A stretch of 64,000 bases of DNA from positions 124,001 through 188,000 of the forward strand of contig NZ_VRKO01000016.1 of the NCBI RefSeq assembly GCF_012271765.1, in the 5' to 3' direction. The notes under the pieces were generated by a model. That model saw nothing but the letters and a program-made list of their open reading frames with translations, was not told the origin of the DNA and did no database searches. A program made the position numbers and the translations under genes. Positions 20,014 through 28,858 of this stretch are shown one piece after another. The stretch comes from Erwinia rhapontici (GTDB lineage Bacteria; Pseudomonadota; Gammaproteobacteria; Enterobacterales; Enterobacteriaceae). Numbering within the stretch: the stretch's first letter is position 1; each line of letters begins with the position of its first letter.

Positions 20014-23000
20014 TCAGCCCGTTGCATTCTCCAGCATCTGCTGCATAAACGTCTGCACCCACTTCATCCGCACCTTACGTTCGCCCAGCTCACGGATAAA
20101 TTTCAGACGCGTTGGCCCATCCAGGCGCCAGTGCTGCGGTTCTTTTTGTAACAGACCAATCAGCCATACCGGGTCGACCTTGTTTTTCTCTGCAAACTCA
20201 ACGAAACCGCCTTTCTCACTGGCTTCGACCTTGCGGATACCCAGCGTTTTCGCCACCAGACGCATAGACGCGATATCCAGCAGATTGCGTGCCGCATCCG
20301 GCAGCAGGCCGAAACGGTCAATCAGCTCAACCTTCAGGTCGTCCAGTTCACCCGGCTGCACGGCGCTGGCAATGCGTTTATAGAATGAAAGACGGGTATT
20401 CACATCCGGGATAAAGTCATCCGGCAATAGTGCCGGCATACGCAGCTCGATCTCGGTCTGATTGTTGGTCAGATCCTCGAGCGAAGGTTCACGCCCCTCT
20501 TTTAAGGCATCGACGGCGTTTTCAAGCAGTTCCATATACAGTGAGAAACCAATGGTTTCCATCTGGCCGCTCTGACCTTCGCCCAGCAACTCCCCGGCAC
20601 CACGAATTTCCAGATCGTGTGTTGCGAGCGCAAATCCGGCGCCCAGATCCTCTAACGAAGCAATGGCTTCCAGACGCTTATGCGCATCGGTGGTCATCGA
20701 TTTTGGATGTGGCGTCAGCAGCCAGGCATAGGCCTGATGGTGCGAACGCCCGACGCGACCACGCAGCTGATGCAGCTGTGCCAGGCCAAAGTGATCGGCG
20801 CGTTCAATGATGATGGTGTTCGCGGTCGGGATATCAATACCGGTTTCAATAATGGTGGTACAGACCAGCACGTTAAAACGTTGATGATGGAAGTCATTCA
20901 TCACCCGCTCCAGTTCGCGCTCACGCATCTGACCGTGACCGATGGCCACACGGGCTTCTGGCACCAGATCCGACAGGCGTTTTGCCGCCTTTTCAATATT
21001 CTCAACGTCGTTGTACAGGTAATACACCTGGCCGCCGCGCAGTACCTCACGCAGGATCGCCTCGCGCACCACCATATCGTCATATTCACGTACGAAGGTT
21101 TTCACCGCCAGACGGCGCGCGGGCGGCGTGGCAATAATCGACAGATCGCGCATTCCGCTCATCGCCATATTCAGCGTACGCGGGATCGGTGTGGCGGTGA
21201 GCGTCAGGATATCCACGTCGGCGCGCATCGCTTTGATTCGCTCTTTATGGCGCACGCCAAAGCGATGCTCTTCATCGACGATCAGTAACCCCAGATCGCG
21301 CCACTTGATGTCGTTTTGCAGCAGCTTGTGGGTGCCGATAAGAATATCGACCTTACCCTCCTGCGCTTCTGCCAGCACCTGTGCCTGTTCTTTGGCGGTA
21401 CGAAAACGTGACAGCATCTCAATACGTACCGGCCAGTTAGCAAAACGGTCGCGGAAGTTATCGTAATGCTGCTGAGCCAGCAGGGTGGTCGGCACCAGCA
21501 CGGCAACCTGCTTATGATTTTCTACGGCCAGGAAGGCGGCGCGCATGGCGACTTCGGTTTTACCGAAGCCAACATCGCCGCACACCAGACGATCCATTGC
21601 CAGCGGCTGGCACATATCGCTCAATACCGCATTGATGGCCTGCGCCTGGTCCGGGGTGGTTTCAAAAGGGAAGCTCTCACAGAACAGCTGGTACTGCTGT
21701 TTGTCGTGCTTAAACGCGAACCCGGTTTTCGCCTCGCGCTGTGCGTAGATATCCAGCAGCTCTGCTGCAACGTCACGCACTTTCTCGGCTGCTTTTTGCC
21801 GCGCACGTGACCAGGCATCGCTGCCCAGTTTATGCAGTGGGGCATTCTCTTCGGCGCCGCCGGCATAACGGCTGATCAGATGCAGTGACGAGACTGGCAC
21901 ATATAACTTGGCATCCCCGGCATAGGCCAGCATCAGATACTCGGCCTGAATCCCCCCCGTTTCCAGCGTAGTGAGGCCAATGTAGCGGCCCACGCCGTGC
22001 TCCAGATGCACCACGGGCTGACCGGGACGCAGTTCGGCAAGGTTACGGATCAGGACATCCGGGTTAATGGTCCGGCGGCTATCCTGACGGCGGCGACTGA
22101 CGCGCTCCCCCAGCAGATCGCTTTCACAGATCAGGGCGCGGTTGCGCAGCCGGTCAATAAAGCCGTGTTCGCTGGCACCAATTAACAGATAGTGGCCGGG
22201 TTGGTCGGCCTGCGGCAGCGAGTCGATAGCGGTGGGTTTTAACTTGATGCGTGCCAGCAATTCCTGCAACGTTTCACGGCGGCCCTCGCTTTCTACCGAG
22301 AACACCACCGGACCATCGAAAGACTCAAGGAAACGGCGCAGCGTGTCCAGCGGGGCTTTGGCCTGCGCCTGTACGGCGAGGTCCGGCAACGTTTCATAAC
22401 GCAGGTTGGTATTGGCGGCTTTGTCAGCCAGCAGGTCGGTTTTCAACTGTACGCGAGGCCACAGCTTCAGTTCGCTGAACAATTCATCCGTACGCAGCCA
22501 CAATGTCGGAGGCGGTAGCAGTGGGCGCATCGGGTCGACGCGGCGGTTTTCATAACGTGCATTGACATCCTGCCAGAAGCGCTCGGCGCCGCTTTCCAGA
22601 TCGCCGGAAATCACCAGCAGTGTGGTGGCCGGGATATAGCTGAACAGCGCGGGAAGGGGCTGCTCAAAAAACAGCGGCTGCCAGTACTCAATCCCGGTAG
22701 GCAACGTCCCCTTACTCACCTGCTGATAAATATGCTCGGGCTCACGGCGCACATCAAAATGCTCGCGCCACTGGGTGCGAAACAGTTCGATGGCTTTTTT
22801 ATCGGTCGGGAATTCGTGAGCGGGCAGCAGATCGATCGCTGTCACTTCTTCCTGCGTACGCTGGCTGTCGATATCGAACAGACGCAGGCTGTCGATTTCA
22901 TCATCAAAGAAGTCGATGCGGTAGGGACGTTCACTGCCCATCGGATAGAGGTCGAGCAGGGCGCCACGGGTAGCAAATTCACCGTGTGCCATGACCTGGT

Positions 23001-23460
23001 CAACGCTGCGATAACCGGCTTGCTCAAGCTGGGCACGCAGCTTATCACGTGAGAGCTTCTGTCCCTTTTTCATCACCAGCGCGTGGCCGTGCAGGAAGTT
23101 ATGCGGGCAAACGCGCTGCATCAGGGTATTGACCGGCATAATCAGTAACCCGCGTTCCAGCCCGGGAAGTTGATATAAAGTGGAAAGCCGGGAGGAGATG
23201 ATTTCCTGATGGGGAGAAAAACTGTCGTACGGCAGGGTCTCCCAGTCAGCCAGTGCCATCACGGGGTGGGAGGTAAACTGTTTGATTTCATCCTGCAGGC
23301 GCAGTGCATTCTGCATATCCTGCGCAATCAAAATCACCAAACCATGATGACGTTCAACAATTTCGGCGCATTCAACGGCACAGGCCGCGCCGGTGAGTTG
23401 CCCCAGCTGGCGCTGGTCACCTGCTCTGGTCGGCAGGTCATAACGGTAGAGTTCAGGCAT
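20014..23460 (-). CDS. mfd: Transcription-repair coupling factor Mfd
   Basis: Mfd removes RNA polymerase stalled at lesions and recruits UvrA. It is 1148 aa, the same as E. coli. In order: UvrB-homology modules (about 1-340), RNA-polymerase interaction domain (about 470-545), RecG-like motor with Walker A GDVGFGKTE and DEEH box IVDEEHRFGV, and a C-terminal TRCF domain. It begins MPELYRYDLP. It converges with ycfJ. In E. coli it lies back to back with lolC; here 30 kb intervene. Confidence 0.98.
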   Translation of the reverse strand: MPELYRYDLPTRAGDQRQLGQLTGAACAVECAEIVERHHGLVILIAQDMQNALRLQDEIKQFTSHPVMALADWETLPYDSFSPHQEIISSRLSTLYQLPGLERGLLIMPVNTLMQRVCPHNFLHGHALVMKKGQKLSRDKLRAQLEQAGYRSVDQVMAHGEFATRGALLDLYPMGSERPYRIDFFDDEIDSLRLFDIDSQRTQEEVTAIDLLPAHEFPTDKKAIELFRTQWREHFDVRREPEHIYQQVSKGTLPTGIEYWQPLFFEQPLPALFSYIPATTLLVISGDLESGAERFWQDVNARYENRRVDPMRPLLPPPTLWLRTDELFSELKLWPRVQLKTDLLADKAANTNLRYETLPDLAVQAQAKAPLDTLRRFLESFDGPVVFSVESEGRRETLQELLARIKLKPTAIDSLPQADQPGHYLLIGASEHGFIDRLRNRALICESDLLGERVSRRRQDSRRTINPDVLIRNLAELRPGQPVVHLEHGVGRYIGLTTLETGGIQAEYLMLAYAGDAKLYVPVSSLHLISRYAGGAEENAPLHKLGSDAWSRARQKAAEKVRDVAAELLDIYAQREAKTGFAFKHDKQQYQLFCESFPFETTPDQAQAINAVLSDMCQPLAMDRLVCGDVGFGKTEVAMRAAFLAVENHKQVAVLVPTTLLAQQHYDNFRDRFANWPVRIEMLSRFRTAKEQAQVLAEAQEGKVDILIGTHKLLQNDIKWRDLGLLIVDEEHRFGVRHKERIKAMRADVDILTLTATPIPRTLNMAMSGMRDLSIIATPPARRLAVKTFVREYDDMVVREAILREVLRGGQVYYLYNDVENIEKAAKRLSDLVPEARVAIGHGQMRERELERVMNDFHHQRFNVLVCTTIIETGIDIPTANTIIIERADHFGLAQLHQLRGRVGRSHHQAYAWLLTPHPKSMTTDAHKRLEAIASLEDLGAGFALATHDLEIRGAGELLGEGQSGQMETIGFSLYMELLENAVDALKEGREPSLEDLTNNQTEIELRMPALLPDDFIPDVNTRLSFYKRIASAVQPGELDDLKVELIDRFGLLPDAARNLLDIASMRLVAKTLGIRKVEASEKGGFVEFAEKNKVDPVWLIGLLQKEPQHWRLDGPTRLKFIRELGERKVRMKWVQTFMQQMLENATG

Positions 23461-23575
23461 AATAAGTTAGACGGTCTCTTCACAAAAGGGAGAACGGGAC
23501 CCCTGGCGCGCCGGGGGGGCCCGATTCAGCTAGATGGAGTATACCTTGATTTTAGCGCTTGTTGGGGGCAGTACG

Positions 23576-23785
23576 TTATTTTGGTGATTGTTGACCATCA
23601 TGCATTCTTGGGCGGTCGATATTCGCCCATATCAGTTCGTTTTCAGCGTGATAGCTGTGGTTTCCATCATCCCACTTGATGTAATATCCTGCGGATCGGT
23701 CGCCCTGATCAAAGACGTTAAGGACCACACCTTTAATCTGTCCCGTTTTATGGCGCACAATACTGCCTTTAGGAAATCTGGACAT
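23576..23785 (-). CDS. Small conserved-looking protein in the yodC position
   Basis: A 69-aa protein I do not recognise with certainty. Strong AGGAGGT lies 5 nt before ATG 23785, supporting a real gene. The pattern (KGSIVRHKTG…GYYIKWDDG…HAENELIW) suggests a small SH3-like beta-barrel. In E. coli the small gene yodC occupies the slot beside dgcQ and is similar in size and layout, but residue identity is weak, so homology is only possible. Confidence 0.7.
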   Translation of the reverse strand: MSRFPKGSIVRHKTGQIKGVVLNVFDQGDRSAGYYIKWDDGNHSYHAENELIWANIDRPRMHDGQQSPK

Positions 23786-23992
23786 TACTACCTCCTGTAC
23801 CAGCAGGGCCTCAGGCGAATACTCTTTACAGTAATAGCGCTATTTTCCCCCTGTTGAAAGGGGTTTGGCCTGAAGGAGATCAATAAAAATGTCATCACTC
23901 TGTCGTACGAACGCCGCGTGCTGGCTGCGCAGTAGGCAGCGGTCTAAACTGTGTAAAAACCAAGAAGAGTAGCGGCGGAGAATGCTTAAGTG

Positions 23993-25645
23993 ATGCCTGA
24001 CAAAAGTTCGCGTTTCTTTCGGCCTAAAAACATGGTTCATTTCTGTTTTGCGATTGTCTTTGCCTTCTCCAGCATTTTAACCCTGCATGAAGCGATAGTG
24101 CTGAAATCGTCACATGAAACCACCCAGCGTGCCTGGCTGACTCAGGCGGGCAGCAGCCTTGAGCGGCAGTGGCAGCAAAGTATTGATGAGATGTTCTTCT
24201 TTCGTAATATGCTGCGCCATGCGCTTGGCGATCCGCTGGAAACCGATAAATCCCGTGATGCGTTAACCGTCTTTGCCGGCGAGCGGCAAAGTCCGCTGTG
24301 GAGCATCTCTATTAATACCGAGCGCAGCATACCGATCTCCGGAATTTCTGATGCTGCCGTACAGCGCCTGCCATTACTCGACCGCAGCGATCCACAGCGC
24401 CTGAACGATGAGCTAACCGCCGCGCTGGAGATGAGCTACATCCTGCAGTTCAACAATCCTCAACAGGATTTCCACTACCGTCTCTGGTATATCTCGCGCG
24501 CCGGTTTTTATCTGAGTTCTGTGCCTGACGATCATGCCGAGACGGCGACAAGTTACAGCAGCGTTATCAACCGCCCTTATTTCCTCAGTGCCAGCCCGGA
24601 ACAAAACCCGCAGCGTAAACTTCGCTGGTCTGGAACCTATCGTTCCGTTGATAACGAAGGTGATGTGGTGACGGTGGCTCTGCCCGTCGACCATGACCAA
24701 TACTGGTATGGCGTTCTGGCGATGGACTTTTCCACCCAGGTCATTCAACGGTACTTACAGCACGCTTTGCCCAGGTGGCAGGACGGCAGCATCATCTTGT
24801 TCGATAGCCAACAACACGCGGTGGCGATTTCGGATGGTCAACCGCTGAACGAACACGGACTGGATGCTGCACAGGTGGCCAGCATTTTCAGCCAGGTTAC
24901 CCCGGAGCAAAGTGGGCAAATCCGTTCAGGAATGCAGTTAATCACCTGGATGCATTTACAAAACTTCGACGGACTGCTGGTTAATGTGCAAACCCTGCAT
25001 GAGGGGCTGCGGGGTGAAGCGGGACGGGTGATGATGATACTGCTGCTGATGTGGGGGCTGTTCAGCCTGACGCTGCTGGCGTCCCATCAGGCCATCATTC
25101 GGATGATCGGGCGCTTATTGACCCTTCAGGAAACCCTGAGCTGGCGTGCGAACTATGATGGTTTAACCCGCCTGTTAAACCGCAGTGCCTTTTTCGACCA
25201 TGCGGAACGCGTGTCAGCGTTCTGTGAACGTCAGCAGCAGCCTGTTTCTCTGATTCAGCTCGATCTTGACCATTTTAAATCGGTGAACGATACGCTTGGG
25301 CATCATGCGGGCGATGTGGTGTTGACCCATGCAGCGGCCATCATTGCCCAGACCGTGCGAAAAGTGGATGTGCTGGGGCGCGTAGGGGGCGAAGAGTTTT
25401 GCATTGTCTTACCCGATACCGGGCTTGAGGAGGCAGTAGAAATAGCGGAGCGAATTCGCGGCAAGCTGGCCTCAAAAGAGGTGTTGATTGACGCCACTCA
25501 TACGTTGAAGGTGACCGCCTCACTGGGTGTGAGCAGCAGCGAAGAGCAGCAGGAGTACCAGATAGATACCCTGCAATCGGTGGCAGATGGCCGGCTTTAT
25601 CAGGCAAAAGCCGCCGGCCGTAACTGCGTCAGCAGCGGGCCTTAA
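23993..25645 (+). CDS. dgcQ: Diguanylate cyclase DgcQ-like
   Basis: A 550-aa inner-membrane protein resembling E. coli DgcQ (YedQ) along its length. It has an N-terminal membrane segment (about 15-37), a periplasmic sensor of about 300 residues (AGFYLSS, VDHDQYWYGVLAMD), a second membrane segment (about 340-360) and a GGDEF domain. The active GGEEF motif and an RxxD inhibitory site (RKVD) five residues ahead are intact, so an active, feedback-controlled cyclase is predicted. In E. coli the gene affects cellulose production. The 3' end overlaps the converging glycosyltransferase gene by 4 nt. Confidence 0.92.
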   Translation: MPDKSSRFFRPKNMVHFCFAIVFAFSSILTLHEAIVLKSSHETTQRAWLTQAGSSLERQWQQSIDEMFFFRNMLRHALGDPLETDKSRDALTVFAGERQSPLWSISINTERSIPISGISDAAVQRLPLLDRSDPQRLNDELTAALEMSYILQFNNPQQDFHYRLWYISRAGFYLSSVPDDHAETATSYSSVINRPYFLSASPEQNPQRKLRWSGTYRSVDNEGDVVTVALPVDHDQYWYGVLAMDFSTQVIQRYLQHALPRWQDGSIILFDSQQHAVAISDGQPLNEHGLDAAQVASIFSQVTPEQSGQIRSGMQLITWMHLQNFDGLLVNVQTLHEGLRGEAGRVMMILLLMWGLFSLTLLASHQAIIRMIGRLLTLQETLSWRANYDGLTRLLNRSAFFDHAERVSAFCERQQQPVSLIQLDLDHFKSVNDTLGHHAGDVVLTHAAAIIAQTVRKVDVLGRVGGEEFCIVLPDTGLEEAVEIAERIRGKLASKEVLIDATHTLKVTASLGVSSSEEQQEYQIDTLQSVADGRLYQAKAAGRNCVSSGP

Positions 25646-26862
25646 ACGTCCCCGCTGTTATCATCTTCAACCGCCTGGTAAATGCGTTGCATGATATCAG
25701 GAAAGGCCGATTGTACACGGCTCCAGCTGGGGATAAACGGCTTCTCATTCGGGCGCTCAATAAAGGCTTGTCCGGCATCAAGGATCGACTGCGTAAACGT
25801 TTCGACGGCGGCTTCTTCCGCATGTTGATCGAAAGTCAGGCCATTCATGGTCGCTTCATGGTGGTAGATTTCCATCATATCCAGCGCATTGCGATAATAG
25901 GTCGCTTTCAGCACGCGGAAGGAATCACTGGTGATACTGACTCCCATCGTGGCCATCTTGCGCAGTAACGACTGCACAATGTCGTTGCTCATGCGCTTCA
26001 GACCGCCAGTGCCGTCCTCTTCTGCCAGTGGCTGATGCTTATGATCGTAATTATCCGCGATCTCTACCTGGCAGCTCTGGCGGGTGGTGTAGTTGCGATA
26101 TATTTCTGACAGTACGCCGATCTCCAGCCCCCAGTCGCCCGGCAGCTTGATGCCGTTGAGCACATGCGTGCGCATGGCGAACTCGCCGGAAAGAGGGTAG
26201 CGAAAGCTGGTCAGGTAATCCAGATAGTCAGAGTGACCGTATACTTTTTGCAGAGAACGTAACAGCGGTCCCACCAGCAGCCGTCCCACACGACCGTTGA
26301 GCTTGTTATCGGCTACCCGCGCATAGAAACCTTTGCAGAACTCATACTGAAAGCCGGGGTTAGCCAGAGGATAGAGCAGGCGCGCCAGCATTCCCCGTTC
26401 ATAGGTAACAATATCGCAGTCGTGCAGGGCGACGCAGGCCGACTTGTCTGACGCCAGGGTATAGCCGGTGCAAAACCAGACGTTACGGCCTTTTCCCGGT
26501 TGCGAAGGTGATAGCCCCTCTTTGTCCAGCTCCGCATCCAGCGCCTTCAGACGCGGTCCATCGTTCCACAAAATACGATGTCGCTGTGGCAGACGTGAAA
26601 AGAACTCCCGAGCGAGCAGAAACTGGTCGCGGTCCGCGCGGTCCAGACCGATAACAATCTCCGACAGGTAGGGGACTTTGGCCAGTTCATCGACAATATG
26701 ACTGAGGGCTGGACCTTCCAGTTCGGAAAAGAGTGATGGCAGGATCAACCCCATTTTGCGCTTGCGCGAAAAGCGCACCAGATCTTTTTCCAGCGTCTCT
26801 ACGGAGCGTCCGGTCAGATTATGAAAATTCGTTATCACGCCATTCTGGTAAAAATCGCTCAT
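25642..26862 (-). CDS. GpgS-like glycosyltransferase (glucosyl-3-phosphoglycerate synthase type)
   Basis: A 406-aa GT-A-fold glycosyltransferase. The nucleotide-sugar site is suggested by VIGLDRAD, GKGRNVWFCTGY and the DxD-like CDIVTY. It resembles GT81 enzymes that move a sugar onto 3-phosphoglycerate. The gene lies 27 nt downstream of yedP, a mannosyl/glucosyl-3-phosphoglycerate phosphatase homologue, so the pair could make a glycosylglycerate osmolyte. E. coli has yedP without this partner. Sugar donor (GDP-mannose or UDP/GDP-glucose) cannot be read from sequence. Confidence 0.75.
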   Translation of the reverse strand: MSDFYQNGVITNFHNLTGRSVETLEKDLVRFSRKRKMGLILPSLFSELEGPALSHIVDELAKVPYLSEIVIGLDRADRDQFLLAREFFSRLPQRHRILWNDGPRLKALDAELDKEGLSPSQPGKGRNVWFCTGYTLASDKSACVALHDCDIVTYERGMLARLLYPLANPGFQYEFCKGFYARVADNKLNGRVGRLLVGPLLRSLQKVYGHSDYLDYLTSFRYPLSGEFAMRTHVLNGIKLPGDWGLEIGVLSEIYRNYTTRQSCQVEIADNYDHKHQPLAEEDGTGGLKRMSNDIVQSLLRKMATMGVSITSDSFRVLKATYYRNALDMMEIYHHEATMNGLTFDQHAEEAAVETFTQSILDAGQAFIERPNEKPFIPSWSRVQSAFPDIMQRIYQAVEDDNSGDV

Positions 26863-26889
26863 CGCTTACCCCTTAAAAATCGCCTCAGT

Positions 26890-27693
26890 TTACTGAGTGA
26901 TAAAATGCGTCAGCCCTTCGCTCCAGCCCTCGGGGCCAAAGTGCGCGGTATGATAGATATGATGTTTATCCTGACGTTCCAGGATGATGGGATTTTTACT
27001 GTAGCCTTTGATTACGATGGCATAATCGACGGCATCCAGCATCGGCGCATCGTTGGGGCCATCGCCCAGTCCAATGGTGACGGGGGATTTGTCTCCCTGC
27101 AGGGTGTGTTGAAGTAGCCAGCGCAGTGCGGCGCCTTTGCCGCTGCCTTCCCGCATCACGTGCCAGAAGCGTCCTCCCTGAACTAAGGTCAATGCCCGGG
27201 CCTCCAACTGCTGGCGGAACAGGGCGAACTGTTCGCTACTGTCACGCCAGATAAGGCTTTCGGAGGCTTCGCGCAATCTGGCCAGAGCAGCATCATGCGG
27301 CGTCAGTCCCGTCCATTCGGAAACCTCTTTTTCGCTCACATCAGAAAAACCGGTGAACTTAAAGCCATACTGCTGCTTCAGTTGTGCTAACTGCCCGCAC
27401 AATGCCGCGTAGTTAACGGTGCTTTCAGGAAGATGCGGTGACGGCGTACGGGCATGACCATCGCTCACAACGGCACCGTTTTCAGCAATAAAAGGGGTGC
27501 CACTTAGCCCCAGTGCTCGCTGTAGCGGAATGATTTCTGCTGCGGTTTTGCTTGAGCAGATCACCAGCGGAATGTGGTGCGCTTGCAAACGCGCCAGCCA
27601 GGGCTCAGCAGGCTGCCAGCTGTAGGTGTGGTGATCAAGCAGCGAGCCGTCGAGATCGGTGACGATCATCAGTGGGTCCTGCAACGTCGGCAT
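26890..27693 (-). CDS. yedP: Mannosyl-3-phosphoglycerate phosphatase family protein YedP
   Basis: A 267-aa HAD-superfamily phosphatase. Motif I is VTDLDGSLLD, motif II CSSKTAAE, and motif IV GLGDGPNDAPML. It is similar to E. coli YedP. Start ATG 27693 has GAGGTAGGG upstream; a longer frame to 27795 has no ribosome site. It is the first gene of a two-gene operon with the glycosyltransferase, which implies dephosphorylation of that enzyme's phosphorylated product. Confidence 0.9.
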   Translation of the reverse strand: MPTLQDPLMIVTDLDGSLLDHHTYSWQPAEPWLARLQAHHIPLVICSSKTAAEIIPLQRALGLSGTPFIAENGAVVSDGHARTPSPHLPESTVNYAALCGQLAQLKQQYGFKFTGFSDVSEKEVSEWTGLTPHDAALARLREASESLIWRDSSEQFALFRQQLEARALTLVQGGRFWHVMREGSGKGAALRWLLQHTLQGDKSPVTIGLGDGPNDAPMLDAVDYAIVIKGYSKNPIILERQDKHHIYHTAHFGPEGWSEGLTHFITQ

Positions 27694-27971
27694 AAGCCCT
27701 ACCTCAGAGTGATATTTGGCAGTAGAACCGTCAGTATAGCTCAGCCATCGCATTGAGAAGGGTAGGGAAGGGATTGAGGCAAGGCTTCCACTCACTCCAG
27801 GAATTATCTTAAAAAAAACAGTGTTAAATAACGGGCGTGATTATCCCGGTAGGAAGAAGAAGCCAGATGTGGTGCAGCTTAGCGTCGTTTAAGCTGTACG
27901 AAAATTCTCAGGCTGTACACATTAGGCGGTGTATTAAGACTTATCCGAACGTGAGGATCGGTTAGTCTGCT

Positions 27972-28057
27972 AACGTTAAAGAATTCCCAGATGTAACGAA
28001 CTTCATTTCCTGTGAGAAACACTTTTATCCCGGCCTGGTTTGGTCGGGATTTTTTTT
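27972..28057 (+). ncRNA. dsrA: DsrA small RNA homologue
   Basis: About 86 nt, against 87 nt in E. coli. The rpoS-pairing element (GAATTCCCAGATGTAACGAA, 27981-28000) aligns with E. coli GATTTCC-TGGTGTAACGAA. The 3' end is a terminator hairpin ATCCCGGCC/GGTCGGGAT with eight T residues, like E. coli ATCCCGACC/GGTCGGGAT. Position is also conserved: beside yedP and near dsrB and rcsA. The 5' end is set by alignment. DsrA with Hfq activates rpoS translation and represses hns in E. coli. Confidence 0.82.
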
Positions 28058-28108
28058 GCCCATTGATATCAGGTCAGGGATTCAGAAGGGATGTACATTA
28101 TTCAGGGC

Positions 28109-28133
28109 AAAAAAAAGCCCGCGCTGCGCGGGC
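28109..28133 (-). terminator. Minus-strand terminator near dsrA
   Basis: GCCCGC/GCGGGC around a GCTGC loop, with eight A residues on the plus strand at 28109-28116. It works only for minus-strand transcripts. Confidence 0.85.
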
Positions 28134-28205
28134 AAAAATCCTTGTTACTTAGGTGCTGCCCATTGAGTGGACATCACCGTCTGCCCCTTTGGGGTTGGCG
28201 CAGTA
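28109..28205 (-). ncRNA. Candidate unrecognised small RNA opposite the dsrA neighbourhood
   Basis: A strong minus-strand terminator (GCCCGC/GCGGGC stem, eight T residues) ends at 28109 with no annotated gene feeding it. About 95 nt upstream a TAGAAT -10-like hexamer lies inside a dyad TAAGAATATTCTAA (28204-28217). The transcript would hold a CCCC-AAA-GGGG hairpin and a 9-codon frame MSTQWAAPK. It could be a small RNA, a tiny mRNA or the remnant of a lost gene such as yodD. Confidence 0.45.
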
Positions 28206-28217
28206 AGAATATTCTAA
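28204..28217. promoter_or_regulatory. RcsAB-box-like dyad
   Basis: TAAGAATATTCTAA matches 12 of 14 positions of the RcsAB consensus TAAGAATATTCCTA. It overlaps the presumed -10 of the minus-strand small transcript and lies 168 bp upstream of yqaE. Confidence 0.5.
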
Positions 28218-28384
28218 GGGTTTACGCCGTGAAAAATCTCACTGTGAATCGTAAAGAAAGTGAAAAAACCTGATGGGATAAGGCTTTACCCAGCTTTACC
28301 CGCCGCAGACAGTGATGTGAATCCAGACTGGCTATACTCTTTGTGCGGGTCATCCCGTGCGATAAAACAGATAACGGAGAATTT

Positions 28385-28543
28385 ATGGACTTTTTACGAA
28401 TTGTAATTGCGATTCTATTACCCCCACTGGGTGTGTTTATGCAGGTCGGTTTTGCAGGTGCCTTCTGGCTGAATATCCTGCTGACGATATGTGGTTATAT
28501 CCCGGGCATTGTGCATGCTGTCTGGGTCATCGCCCGTCGCTAA
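28385..28543 (+). CDS. yqaE: YqaE/Pmp3-family membrane peptide
   Basis: A 52-aa protein with two hydrophobic helices, very similar to E. coli YqaE (same length; LLPPLGV, NILLTICGYIPGIVHAVWV). Pmp3 proteins are small stress-linked membrane proteins; in yeast loss depolarises the plasma membrane. GGAG lies before ATG 28385. In E. coli the gene is elsewhere, so its place next to dsrB is a lineage-specific arrangement. Confidence 0.93.
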   Translation: MDFLRIVIAILLPPLGVFMQVGFAGAFWLNILLTICGYIPGIVHAVWVIARR

Positions 28544-28614
28544 TCATTGATGTGAGTGCCTGCGCAGAGTGAGATTTTCGGTTAAACTCATCCAAAAATG
28601 GCGCAGGAGGGGTT

Positions 28615-28803
28615 ATGAAGGTCAATGAACGGGTAACAGTGAAAACGGATGGCGGACCGCGTCGTGAAGGTACGGTTCTGGCCGTTGAGAACTTCAGTGA
28701 AGGTACTATGTTTCTGGTCGCGCTTGAGGACTACCCATTGGGGATCTGGTTCTTTAATGAAGTCGGTCATGACGACGGCATTTTCGTCGAGCCGCATTCG
28801 TAA
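28615..28803 (+). CDS. dsrB: DsrB small protein
   Basis: A 62-aa protein with strong identity to E. coli DsrB ([29 protein letters not shown]). The ribosome site AGGAGGGG is strong. Molecular role unknown; in E. coli dsrB is expressed with RpoS and lies beside rcsA. Here a chemoreceptor gene separates it from rcsA. Confidence 0.95.
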   Translation: MKVNERVTVKTDGGPRREGTVLAVENFSEGTMFLVALEDYPLGIWFFNEVGHDDGIFVEPHS

Positions 28804-28813
28804 TCTGCTGTAC

Positions 28814-28838
28814 GGGGCGACCCTTTTTCGGTCGCCCC
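28814..28838. repeat. Hairpin GGGGCGACC/GGTCGCCCC between dsrB and the chemoreceptor
   Basis: Perfect 9-bp stem with a CTTTTTC loop between convergent genes. No T-run follows on either strand. Its core recurs in the hairpin at 61485-61504, so it may be a dispersed hairpin element rather than a plain terminator. Confidence 0.55.
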
Positions 28839-28858
28839 TCCGCCCTGTGATCAACGAC

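Noticed and set aside
28151..28211. C-terminal fragment of a lost protein on the minus strand (…TPKGQTVMSTQWAAPK)
   Set aside because: An in-frame stop lies just upstream and I recognise no parent protein, so I list it only as part of the small-RNA candidate.
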